Of a stretch of 6,798 nucleotides of DNA, positions 1-5,252 are shown piece by piece; within the stretch, counting starts at the first letter, position 1, and every line of letters starts with the position of its first letter. The notes below the pieces were generated by a model that searched no databases, was not told the origin of the DNA, and was given only the letters and a program-made list of their open reading frames with translations. The DNA lies in NCBI GenBank assembly GCA_003136335.1, contig PLEA01000343.1, forward strand, positions 1-6,798. The letters run 5' to 3'. The position numbers and the translations under genes were made by a program. The stretch comes from Acidobacteriaceae bacterium (lineage in GTDB: Bacteria > Acidobacteriota > Terriglobia > Terriglobales > SbA1).

Positions 1-81
1 GACCCGTTCCCCTATGCCGATTCCGTCATGTCGTCTGCGGCAACCTTGGTGGTGTCCATACCAGCAAATAGATTTCATGCC

Positions 82-86
82 GGAGG
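82..86 (+). promoter_or_regulatory. Shine-Dalgarno site deciding the TonB-family start
   Basis: GGAGG ends 5 nt before the ATG at 92. No comparable site precedes the in-frame ATGs at 14 and 77, so it fixes the start. Further up, TTGGTG (46-51), 17 nt and TAGATT (69-74) form a weak promoter-like pair that would start the RNA right at this site; I do not rely on it. Confidence 0.6.
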
Positions 87-91
87 ACGCT

Positions 92-829
92 ATGTTTGCC
101 GATAGCATGCTGGAAACTTCCTGGGCCCAACGCACTCGCCAGAGTTGGACCACGTTCACTTCGTTTGGACTGCAGGCGGTGGTAATCGGTCTGCTACTTG
201 TGCTGCCGCTGTGGAAGACGGTGGGACTGCCGCCGAGTCGGGTTCTTCCCACGCCGGTATCGTGGGGAGCGCCGCCGCCGGTGGGCCCGACCGTGCACCG
301 CCAGAATACTACTACGATCGTTCAAAGTAATGTGGCCGACAAGGTGCTCATCGCGCCTCGCGAAGTTCCGCGACAGGTGGCGATGATCGAAGAGACGGTC
401 GCACCGCCCCAGATGAGTTTCAACACCGCCGGAGTACCCGGTGGAACGGGGCACGGTTCAGGAGACGGAGTATGGAAATCGCTAGGTTCTTGGAGTCCGC
501 CTGCTCCCCTTCCTGTCCCGTCGCCTGCGCCTGTTTCCCGCACCTTCCGCACCTCAAGCATGCTCGAGGGGAGCCTGATTCGACGGGTGCAGCCGGTCTA
601 TCCTCCTCTGGCTCGAAGCGCGCGGGTGCAGGGCTCGGTAGTACTGTCCGCGCTTATTAGCAAGGCAGGAACCATGGAGAACTTGCGAGTTCTCTCGGGG
701 CATCCGATGCTGGTGGCGGCGGCGATCGCAGCGGTCAGCCAGTGGCGCTACCGGCCGTACATTCTTAATAGCGAGCCGATCGAGGTGGAGACGCAGATTA
801 CTGTGACCTTCTCGTTGTCTGGAAACTAG
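92..829 (+). CDS. TonB-family energy transducer protein
   Basis: Predicted inner-membrane protein of 245 residues that would pass proton-motive-force energy from an ExbB/ExbD-type motor to outer-membrane receptors; receptor and motor genes are not in this window. Seen in the sequence: a short cytoplasmic N-terminus, one hydrophobic segment at about residues 24-42 (FGLQAVVIGLLLVLPLW), a long Pro/Gly-rich periplasmic linker (about 48-150), and a C-terminal TonB domain (about 160-243) with the typical VYPPLAR (169-175), a QGSVVLSALIS strand, and QWRYRPY (217-223) followed by a V/I/T-rich last strand. The ATG at 92 was chosen because GGAGG lies 5 nt before it and it puts the membrane segment close to the N-terminus; in-frame ATGs at 14 and 77 lack such a site. 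The family call is firm. Which transport system it serves cannot be told, and many TonB-like proteins of this type are orphans. Confidence 0.88.
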   Translation: MFADSMLETSWAQRTRQSWTTFTSFGLQAVVIGLLLVLPLWKTVGLPPSRVLPTPVSWGAPPPVGPTVHRQNTTTIVQSNVADKVLIAPREVPRQVAMIEETVAPPQMSFNTAGVPGGTGHGSGDGVWKSLGSWSPPAPLPVPSPAPVSRTFRTSSMLEGSLIRRVQPVYPPLARSARVQGSVVLSALISKAGTMENLRVLSGHPMLVAAAIAAVSQWRYRPYILNSEPIEVETQITVTFSLSGN

Positions 830-853
830 CCAGCCGGCGGGACGCCGGCGCTA
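827..853 (+). repeat. Palindromic hairpin at the 3' end of the TonB-family gene
   Basis: A perfect 7-bp stem GCCGGCG / CGCCGGC (833-839 with 843-849) closes a 3-nt GGA loop. The flanking TAGC (827-830) and GCTA (850-853) extend the stem after a 2-nt CA bulge, so the TAG stop of the preceding gene is part of the structure. There is no downstream T-run, so it is not a classical intrinsic terminator. It may instead be a dispersed palindromic repeat of the REP type or an RNA 3'-end stabiliser. The hairpin is directly visible; its role is inferred. Confidence 0.5.
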
Positions 854-869
854 CACGGCTCTTTCCTTC

Positions 870-890
870 ACGCGGGAGTAGTCCCAGCGT
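870..890 (+). repeat. Short imperfect inverted repeat before alr
   Basis: ACGCGGGA (870-877) pairs with TCCC (882-885) plus GCGT (887-890) around a GTAG loop, with A886 bulged. It lies immediately before the most upstream possible alr start (894) and has no T-run. It could fold in an RNA reading from the TonB-family gene into alr. No function can be assigned. Confidence 0.35.
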
Positions 891-893
891 AAC

Positions 894-2105
894 GTGAGCC
901 TGCCGGCTGCTCCCGCTATAATCGCGAAAGTGGCGAGCACAGCAGAAATCCTGAGCCGCGTGGCAACGCGCCCCACCTGGGCGGAGGTTTCTTTGACCAC
1001 GTTGCGCCAAAACTTCCGCACGGTGCAGAAGCATGTGGGAGAGAATGTCACCGTGTGCGCTGTGGTGAAGGCCGACGCCTACGGTCACGGAGCGGTCGAG
1101 TGCTCGCGCGCGCTCGAGGCCGAAGGCGCGCGCTGGTTCGGAGTGACCTCTTTGGACGAGGCGATCCCTCTGCGCGAGGCTGGCGTTCGCGCGAACATTC
1201 TTTTGATGACCGGCTTCTGGCGAGGCGAAGAAAGCGAGATTGTTCGTCTGCACCTCACTCCCACAGTTTGGGAGCCGTCGCACATTGAGTCGCTGGACAG
1301 CGCGGCGGCCGCGCTGGGCGTGGCGCAGCATCCCGTGCATTTGAAAGTCGACACTGGCATGGGCCGCCTTGGCGTCGGCATCGACCAGCTTCCTATCGTG
1401 CTCGCCGGATTGAAAGCAGCCACGCATCTTGTGCTCGAAGGACTGTCCACACACCTGGCATCTTCGGAAATCATGGACGCGCCTTCGGTCGCTGAGCAGG
1501 AACGCAGCTTCGACGCGGCCCGTCGCATGGTACGCGAGGCGGGAATGGAGCCGGCTTTCCTGCACATGGCTAATACCGGCGCGGTGATTTCACGGCGAGA
1601 AACGTGGAACAGCATGGTTCGCCCGGGAGTGGCGCTCTACGGTTATTACCTGCCCTTTCAGCGGGCCGGACGTGAAGTGAGCGGGAGCACGCTGCGTTTA
1701 CCGGTGAAACCGGTCCTTACCTGGAAGACACGCATCCTTTCGTTGCGCGACTTCGGAGCCAATCAGCCGCTGGGCTATGGCGCGACCTACGTGACCAAGG
1801 CTCCGGCGCACGTTGCGGTGCTGCCCGTGGGCTACGCCGATGGTTTCAACCGCCAGCTCTCCAACCGCGGCCGGGTGATTGTGCGTGGGCACTATGCTCC
1901 CATCGTGGGGCGGATCTCAATGGACCTTACGCTCGCGGATGTAACCGGAATTCCGGGCGTTGCCGTGGGGGACGAAGTTATCCTGCTGGGCGCGGGCGAG
2001 GGTTTGAGTGTGGACGCTTTGGAGCACGCGGAGCTGGCAAACAGTACTCCGTACGAAATTCTCTGCAATATTTCGAAGCGCGTGCCGCGGAAGTACGGCA
2101 GCTAG
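894..2105 (+). CDS. alr: Alanine racemase
   Basis: PLP-dependent cytoplasmic enzyme interconverting L- and D-alanine, supplying D-Ala for peptidoglycan. The coordinates give 403 residues from GTG 894. Seen: AVVKADAYGHG with the PLP-binding lysine at K59; HLKVDTGMGRLG at about 149-160; the STHLASSE strand; HMANTGAV (224-231); RPGVALYGYY (243-252) at the end of the TIM barrel; and, in the C-terminal beta domain, LGYGATY with the catalytic Tyr at Y295 and VGRISMD at 338-344. All expected catalytic motifs are present. The start is uncertain: GTG 894 has only GGGAG 15 nt upstream, while the in-frame GTG 930 lies 7 nt after a perfect TATAAT and would give 391 residues, closer to the family's usual length; GTG 960 would also fit. 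The TAG stop (2103-2105) consists of a target TA and the first base of an IS630-family element. Confidence 0.95.
   Translation: MSLPAAPAIIAKVASTAEILSRVATRPTWAEVSLTTLRQNFRTVQKHVGENVTVCAVVKADAYGHGAVECSRALEAEGARWFGVTSLDEAIPLREAGVRANILLMTGFWRGEESEIVRLHLTPTVWEPSHIESLDSAAAALGVAQHPVHLKVDTGMGRLGVGIDQLPIVLAGLKAATHLVLEGLSTHLASSEIMDAPSVAEQERSFDAARRMVREAGMEPAFLHMANTGAVISRRETWNSMVRPGVALYGYYLPFQRAGREVSGSTLRLPVKPVLTWKTRILSLRDFGANQPLGYGATYVTKAPAHVAVLPVGYADGFNRQLSNRGRVIVRGHYAPIVGRISMDLTLADVTGIPGVAVGDEVILLGAGEGLSVDALEHAELANSTPYEILCNISKRVPRKYGS
917..922 (+). promoter_or_regulatory. Consensus -10 hexamer inside the alr 5' region
   Basis: A perfect TATAAT would place transcription start at about 929, one base before the in-frame GTG at 930, so the alr mRNA could be leaderless. 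I find no good -35 hexamer at 16-18 nt spacing, so this is suggestive only. If real, alr begins at 930 and the codons from 894 are untranslated. Confidence 0.35.
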
Positions 2106-2129
2106 TGTAGTGTCTCATAAGTATCTTTA
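2105..2129 (+). repeat. Left terminal inverted repeat of the IS630-family element
   Basis: Starts GTGTAGTGTCTC and ends ATCTTTA. Compared with the reverse complement of 3220-3244, it matches at 20 of 25 positions, with differences at 2109, 2114, 2117, 2118 and 2123. It directly abuts the target TA at 2103-2104. Confidence 0.85.
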
Positions 2130-2154
2130 CCAATAAGGGAGATTGCGGCATAAT
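2126..2154 (+). promoter_or_regulatory. Candidate transposase promoter inside the IS left end
   Basis: TTTACC (2126-2131, 4 of 6 to the -35 consensus), a 17-nt spacer and CATAAT (2149-2154, 5 of 6 to the -10 consensus). The predicted start near 2161 lies beyond the ATG at 2153 and next to the in-frame ATG at 2162, so a transcript from here would be leaderless and start the protein at 2162. An RNA reading through from alr could use the AAGGGAG at 2135-2141 and the ATG at 2153 instead. Confidence 0.4.
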
Positions 2155-3247
2155 GATTACCATGCCGTGTCCTCCTGCTGGCGCGCTGCACTTGACTACC
2201 TCGCAGAAGCTCGAACTGAGCAAGATCGTTGGCTATCCCAGCGCCCCGCAGGCTGTAGTCCTGCGCTGTAAAGTGGTTTTGGGTGCGGCCGAGGGCACCC
2301 CCAACAAGCCCTTAGCACGGCAGCTTTCCACCAGTCTTCCTACGGTTCTGTTGTGGCGGCGTCGCTTTGAGGAAGAAGGACTGGCGGGCCTTCTGCAGGA
2401 CAAGCCGCGTTCGGGGCGCCCGCATCAGATTAGTCCCCAGCAGGAAGCCGACCTCGTCGAGGCTACCCGGAACACGAAACCCAAGAATGGGACACACTGG
2501 ACGGTGCGCACGATGGCCCGCCGCCAAGGTATCAGCCCCGCTTCGGTGCAGCGGATTTGGAAAAGGTACCACCTGCAACCGCACCGCGTAGAACACTTCA
2601 AGTTCAGCACCGATCCGGAGTTTGTTGGCAAGGTGCGCGACATCGTGGGCTTGTATATGAATCCGCCCGATAAGGCTCTGGTGCTCAGTGTCGATGAGAA
2701 AAGTCAGATCCAAGCACTGGATCGCACACAGCCTATCCTTCCTTTAAGGCCTGGTATTCCGGAACGACAGACCCACGACTATGAGCGCCATGGGACCACC
2801 ACTCTGTTTGCCGCTTTGAACGTCTTGGATGGCACCGTGATCGGCCAATGCCAGGCGCGGCACCGTCATCAGGAATTTCTTCGCTTTCTCGATCACCTGG
2901 AACGCGCGATCGCTCCGAAGTTGGCGGTTCACATCATTCTGGATAACTATGGGACACACAAGCATCCAGAAGTAAGAAAGTGGTTCGCGGCGCATTCGCG
3001 TTACTGCCTGCACTTCACTCCGACCAGTTCCTCCTGGCTGAATCAGATCGAACGTTGGTTTGCTGAGATCACCACCAAGCGTATCCGCCGCGGCACCTTC
3101 CACAGCGTCCGAGAACTGATCCGCGCTATTGAGAACTATATCCGGCACAACAATGAAGATCCCAAACCCTTCGTTTGGACAGCCAGAGCTTCTTCGATTC
3201 TCCGCAAGCTCAAGAAATATAAAGAGACTTTAGAAACACCACACTAG
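2153..3247 (+). CDS. IS630-family DDE transposase
   Basis: A 364-residue transposase that would cut and join the element's ends, targeting TA. Seen: an N-terminal helix-turn-helix region for end binding (about 30-90, including NKPLARQLSTSLPTVLLWRR and the basic GLLQDKPRSGRP linker), a second helix-turn-helix-like part (about 95-145), then the RNase H-like catalytic core with VLSVDEKSQ (D181), HIILDNYGTHKHP (D264) and WLNQIERWFAEIT (E300). The D-E spacing of 35 suits the family. No frameshift or internal stop. The start may be ATG 2153 (AAGGGAG 11 nt upstream) or ATG 2162. The last sense codon CAC (3242-3244) is also the last codon of the element, so the TAG stop is made of the target TA plus host base G3247. 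Length is normal for the family. Confidence 0.95.
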   Translation: MITMPCPPAGALHLTTSQKLELSKIVGYPSAPQAVVLRCKVVLGAAEGTPNKPLARQLSTSLPTVLLWRRRFEEEGLAGLLQDKPRSGRPHQISPQQEADLVEATRNTKPKNGTHWTVRTMARRQGISPASVQRIWKRYHLQPHRVEHFKFSTDPEFVGKVRDIVGLYMNPPDKALVLSVDEKSQIQALDRTQPILPLRPGIPERQTHDYERHGTTTLFAALNVLDGTVIGQCQARHRHQEFLRFLDHLERAIAPKLAVHIILDNYGTHKHPEVRKWFAAHSRYCLHFTPTSSSWLNQIERWFAEITTKRIRRGTFHSVRELIRAIENYIRHNNEDPKPFVWTARASSILRKLKKYKETLETPH

Positions 3248-3602
3248 GAACCCGGCGTCGGACCTTGGACCTCAGGTTCGCTCCTCGGCCGCTGACGTGC
3301 TGGTTGGCTGAGTTCCGAGGTCTGACGTCTGACGTCCGTTCTTTTCTCGCTTCCATATACTTGCGCAGGACGGCGTTGATCGTGCTCTGATAACCCCGGC
3401 CATGCTTGCGAAAGAACGTGAGCACGTCGGGATCAAGGCGCAAGGTGATCTGCTTCTTCGGTCCTGGCCAGATGATAGCATACGCAAAAAAGTCCGCTCC
3501 CTGTTCCGGAATGTCAGAGAAGTCGATATCCTCATCCCGCATCGCATCAATTCGCTTCCAGTCTGTCCTGGAGCGCCTTTTCGTATTCTTCCCGCTCTTC
3601 AT
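3210..3602 (-). CDS. brnA: BrnA-type antitoxin, orphan, with altered C-terminus
   Basis: Predicted DNA-binding antitoxin of the BrnT/BrnA type II family. From the ATG at 3602 it has 130 residues. Seen: a basic N-terminus, TDWKRIDAMRDEDIDFSDIPE (13-33), which is the hallmark of these proteins, FFAYAIIWPG (38-47), and a ribbon-helix-helix part KKQITLRLDPDVLTFFRKHGRGY through INAVLRKYMEA (49-85). Homologues normally stop soon after the last helix. Here no stop follows, so the frame runs through the 7-bp repeat region (about residues 88-116) and into the IS right end, which supplies the last 10-11 residues and the TGA at 3212-3210. Its cognate toxin is reduced to a stub overlapping this start. 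Family assignment is confident. Whether the lengthened protein is still stable or represses anything is unknown. An ATG at 3629 in frame is unlikely, because it falls inside the conserved start of the toxin. Confidence 0.8.
   Translation of the reverse strand: MKSGKNTKRRSRTDWKRIDAMRDEDIDFSDIPEQGADFFAYAIIWPGPKKQITLRLDPDVLTFFRKHGRGYQSTINAVLRKYMEARKERTSDVRPRNSANQHVSGRGANLRSKVRRRVPSVVFLKSLYIS
3220..3244 (-). repeat. Right terminal inverted repeat of the IS630-family element
   Basis: On the minus strand it starts GTGTGGTGTTTC and ends CTCTTTA, the counterpart of the left end. It lies wholly within the transposase coding region and encodes its last residues (KETLETPH), so the end of the protein and the end of the element evolve together. 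It also encodes, on the other strand, the final residues of the antitoxin ORF. Confidence 0.85.
3256..3339. repeat. Degenerate 7-bp tandem repeat
   Basis: Reads in one 7-bp phase across 84 bp. The clear units are CGTCGGA and CCTTGGA at 3256-3269, and TGGCTGA, GTTCCGA, GGTCTGA, CGTCTGA and CGTCCGT at 3305-3339. The two clusters are exactly seven units apart, and the units between have decayed. The loose consensus is SKTCYGA. It lies between the former alr end and the conserved part of the antitoxin gene, and gives the antitoxin ORF an atypical C-terminal tail. Periodicity is seen; origin by slipped-strand expansion is inferred. Confidence 0.5.
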
Positions 3603-3640
3603 GATCTGCCGTTCTTGGTTTCGTCCCATTCACGGTTCAT
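3599..3640 (-). pseudogene. brnT: Remnant of a BrnT-type toxin gene (first 13 codons)
   Basis: On the minus strand the ATG at 3640 opens MNREWDETKNGRS and ends at TGA (3601-3599), which overlaps the antitoxin ATG as ATGA. BrnT toxins are RNase-fold proteins of about 90-100 residues that typically begin M-x-(F/Y)-E-W-D-E-x-K-N followed by N-x-x-K-H-G. Here the EWDETKN part survives and the rest is absent, consistent with an internal deletion joining early toxin codons to the antitoxin start. GGAG (3649-3646) sits 5 nt before the ATG, so the stub keeps a normal ribosome-binding site. Nothing resembling the toxin's core occurs in the 230 bp further upstream. Reading it as toxin rests on a short match, but position, strand, spacing and the neighbour all agree. 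Confidence 0.6.
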
Positions 3641-3651
3641 CGTAACTCCAA

Positions 3652-3663
3652 ATGTAGCTACAT
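3652..3663. promoter_or_regulatory. Candidate operator of the toxin-antitoxin remnant
   Basis: ATGTAGCTACAT is a perfect 12-bp palindrome 11 bp upstream of the toxin-stub ATG. Ribbon-helix-helix antitoxins repress their own operon by binding short palindromes at the promoter, so this is the natural operator candidate. A TATGTA that overlaps it could serve as a -10. Binding is inferred. Confidence 0.4.
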
Positions 3664-3725
3664 AGAAAGGCGGTTGGTGAGTCTTCACTCCTCCAATGGA
3701 ATACCGTGCTGGCCGGCTTTTTCTC

Positions 3726-3741
3726 GGTGACCGATGTCACA
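3726..3741. promoter_or_regulatory. CRP/FNR-type palindrome between divergent genes
   Basis: GGTGA, six bases, TCACA: a near match (9 of 10 half-site bases) to TGTGA-N6-TCACA recognised by many CRP-type regulators, also a possible 5-bp hairpin GTGAC/GTCAC. It is centred about 145 bp before the hydrolase start and about 93 bp before the toxin-stub start on the other strand. Placement between divergent genes is sensible, but one such match can occur by chance. Confidence 0.25.
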
Positions 3742-3878
3742 AGCGCCCGAGAATTCTGAGGAATACTCGGATCGAGTCCGTTCAGAGGCTGAATATGCAG
3801 TGCCGACCGCTGATTGCTGCTGCTCAGTGAGCGCCGCGTGAACGGCATGCTGCCCCTTGTTACACTAGAAGGTTGACC

Positions 3879-4991
3879 ATGCCTTCGCGCTACGCACAGT
3901 GGATGTACGACTGGGAACATCGGCTCACCTCGGTGGATGATAACCGCGTGGTGCGTCCCTTGGAGTGGGGCGTGGAATGGACGCGAGACTGGCCTTGCCG
4001 CAATGGCTACCGCCTGGGGCACACGCCGGATAATCCCGAAAAGTTCATCCTGGATTACAACCGACGCATCGTCGCGGCGAGCGATGAGTTTTATTCCTAC
4101 CGGCGGCCCACCGATTTCCGGCTGGAGACCCGTGAGGTTCAGGTTTTCTCCACGCGGGCCGTGCCCGACCTGAAGCTTGAGGCCAAGGTCAAAGCAACGT
4201 TCGGAGAATTTCTGCGGTTCACTTCGCCGGTACCGACGCCATATCCCGAAAATAATCTGGTGAATGCCCGCTGGTTCCCGGCGCGGGGACGGCGTGCCAT
4301 TGTTCTTCTGCCGCACTGGAATGCCGACGCGATTGCGTACGGAAGTCTGTGCCGCGTGATGAACCTGATGGGCATCGCGGTGTTGCGGCTGACCATGCCT
4401 TATCACGACATTCGCATGCCCGCCGAGATCAGCCGCGCGGACTACGCCGTTTCCGCCAACATTGGACGCACACTCGACGCCGTGCGCCAGGGAGTGACCG
4501 ACATTCGATGCTGTTTCGACTGGCTCGAGCAGCAGGGTTATAACCAACTCGGCATTGTGGGCACAAGCCTCGGCTCCTGCTACGCGTTCATCGCGGCGGC
4601 GCACGACCCGCGGATTCGCGTGGCGGCGTTCAATCACGCGTCCACTTACGTGGCCGACGTGGTGTGGCACGGGCAGTCGACGCGGCACATCCGGCAGGGA
4701 ATTGAGCAGCAGATCGACTTGGATCGCTTGCGGCAAGCCTGGCTCGCCGTCAGCCCCATGTCATACTTCAAGCAATTCGCGCGCTGGCCGCGGAAGTCGC
4801 TCATTGTCTATGCGAAATATGATCTGACATTTCTGCCCGAGCTTTCCCGCCAGGTGGTCGAAGAATTTGAGCGACGCGGCCTCGATCACAAGGTCGCGGT
4901 GCTGCCTTGCGGACATTACACGACCGGCGAAACGCCCTACAAATACATGGACGGCTGGCACCTAGCCTCGTTCTTGCGGACGGCATTTTAA
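3879..4991 (+). CDS. Alpha/beta hydrolase family protein
   Basis: Predicted cytoplasmic serine hydrolase of 370 residues; no signal peptide or membrane segment is visible. ATG 3879 was chosen because AGAAGG (3867-3872) is 6 nt upstream. Residues 1-130 form an N-terminal region rich in Trp, Tyr and Arg that I cannot assign. The hydrolase fold follows: strand RRAIVLLPHWNAD (138-150), the PYHDIRMP loop (174-181), CCFDWLEQQGYNQLGIVGTSLGS with nucleophile S230 in GTSLG, candidate acid D315 in YAKYDLTFLPE, and candidate base H346 in PCGHYTTGE. The WLEQQGY-x-x-LGIVGTSLG layout recalls the ABHD18/DUF2048-like group, whose substrates are poorly known; that link is from memory and tentative. It is divergent from the antitoxin locus and separated by 267 bp from the next gene, so probably monocistronic. 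Substrate unknown: esterase, lipase or peptidase activity are all possible. Confidence 0.8.
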   Translation: MPSRYAQWMYDWEHRLTSVDDNRVVRPLEWGVEWTRDWPCRNGYRLGHTPDNPEKFILDYNRRIVAASDEFYSYRRPTDFRLETREVQVFSTRAVPDLKLEAKVKATFGEFLRFTSPVPTPYPENNLVNARWFPARGRRAIVLLPHWNADAIAYGSLCRVMNLMGIAVLRLTMPYHDIRMPAEISRADYAVSANIGRTLDAVRQGVTDIRCCFDWLEQQGYNQLGIVGTSLGSCYAFIAAAHDPRIRVAAFNHASTYVADVVWHGQSTRHIRQGIEQQIDLDRLRQAWLAVSPMSYFKQFARWPRKSLIVYAKYDLTFLPELSRQVVEEFERRGLDHKVAVLPCGHYTTGETPYKYMDGWHLASFLRTAF

Positions 4992-5035
4992 GGGCGGCAC
5001 TTGGCACTGAGCCCGCTTTCTGGGCAATTGGGAAC

Positions 5036-5056
5036 GGCACGAGTTCCACTCGTGTC
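5036..5056. repeat. Hairpin-forming palindrome downstream of the hydrolase
   Basis: CACGAGT (5038-5044), TCC loop, ACTCGTG (5048-5054): a perfect 7-bp stem with a 3-nt loop, extended by a G-T and a G-C pair to 5036/5056. It has the same 7-3-7 geometry as 833-849 and 5078-5094 but a different stem sequence. No T-run follows. Confidence 0.5.
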
Positions 5057-5077
5057 GGCTGGTGACCCCGCGGAACG

Positions 5078-5094
5078 AGCGGCTTTGAGCCGCT
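5078..5094. repeat. Second hairpin-forming palindrome in the gap
   Basis: AGCGGCT (5078-5084), TTG loop, AGCCGCT (5088-5094): a perfect 7-bp stem. A shorter relative, GGCTAAAGCC, occurs at 5123-5132, and both contain the GGCT...AGCC core, so they may be members of one dispersed repeat family. Confidence 0.5.
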
Positions 5095-5246
5095 GAGGTA
5101 TGCCTTCGAAGCGAACCCCAGTGGCTAAAGCCGTACTTTTTACTGGCTCGTCGCGGCACGACTGGAAGTCCTGCCCTTCCCGGTTTGAGCCGACTTCGGG
5201 AGCGCAATGCAAAATGCCAAGGGTCAAATGCGGATTCTGCCGCGGT

Positions 5247-5252
5247 TAGAAT
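5247..5252 (+). promoter_or_regulatory. Candidate -10 hexamer of the acetyltransferase-glyA unit
   Basis: TAGAAT matches the -10 consensus at 5 of 6 and ends 6 nt before the ATG at 5259, so the predicted first transcribed base is the A of the start codon. No good Shine-Dalgarno site precedes this ATG, which fits a leaderless start. The -35 region is not convincing. Confidence 0.35.

Larger units (their letters stand above)
2105..3244 (+). mobile_element. Complete IS630-family insertion sequence
   Basis: An 1140-bp element with imperfect inverted ends (20 of 25 positions match) and one intact DDE transposase gene filling nearly all of it. It is flanked by TA at 2103-2104 and TA at 3245-3246, the 2-bp target duplication expected of IS630/Tc1-mariner-type elements. 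With the next bases, both junctions read CTAG, and removing the element restores a single CTAG; IS630 itself is known to prefer CTAG. The target was the last base of the alr Ser codon plus its TAG stop. TAG is recreated on both sides, so alr is not altered. Intact ORF, intact ends and a clean duplication suggest a recent, possibly active copy. The exact ends are ambiguous by one base each side because of the CTAG symmetry. Confidence 0.93.

Noticed and set aside
14..91. Longer start for the TonB-family protein at ATG 14 or ATG 77
   Set aside because: The extra residues look like translated non-coding DNA, no ribosome-binding site precedes those ATGs, and GGAGG sits 5 nt before ATG 92.
798..1565. 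Long minus-strand open frame of 255 codons opposite alr
   Set aside because: Shadow of a GC-rich coding region; the plus strand has full alanine racemase motifs and the minus-strand translation has no recognisable domain.
3603..3629. Longer antitoxin start at the minus-strand ATG at 3629
   Set aside because: This ATG falls within the GAATGG codons of the toxin stub's conserved EWD motif and lacks its own ribosome-binding site; ATG 3602 in the ATGA overlap fits the family better.
3664..3870. Possible intact or displaced BrnT toxin upstream of the antitoxin
   Set aside because: No frame on the minus strand gives toxin-like residues; only the 13-codon stub next to the antitoxin resembles BrnT.
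3630..4736. Minus-strand open frame of 368 codons opposite the hydrolase
   Set aside because: Its composition (His, Arg and Pro rich, no domain) is typical of an antisense shadow, while the plus strand shows a good start site and a catalytic triad.
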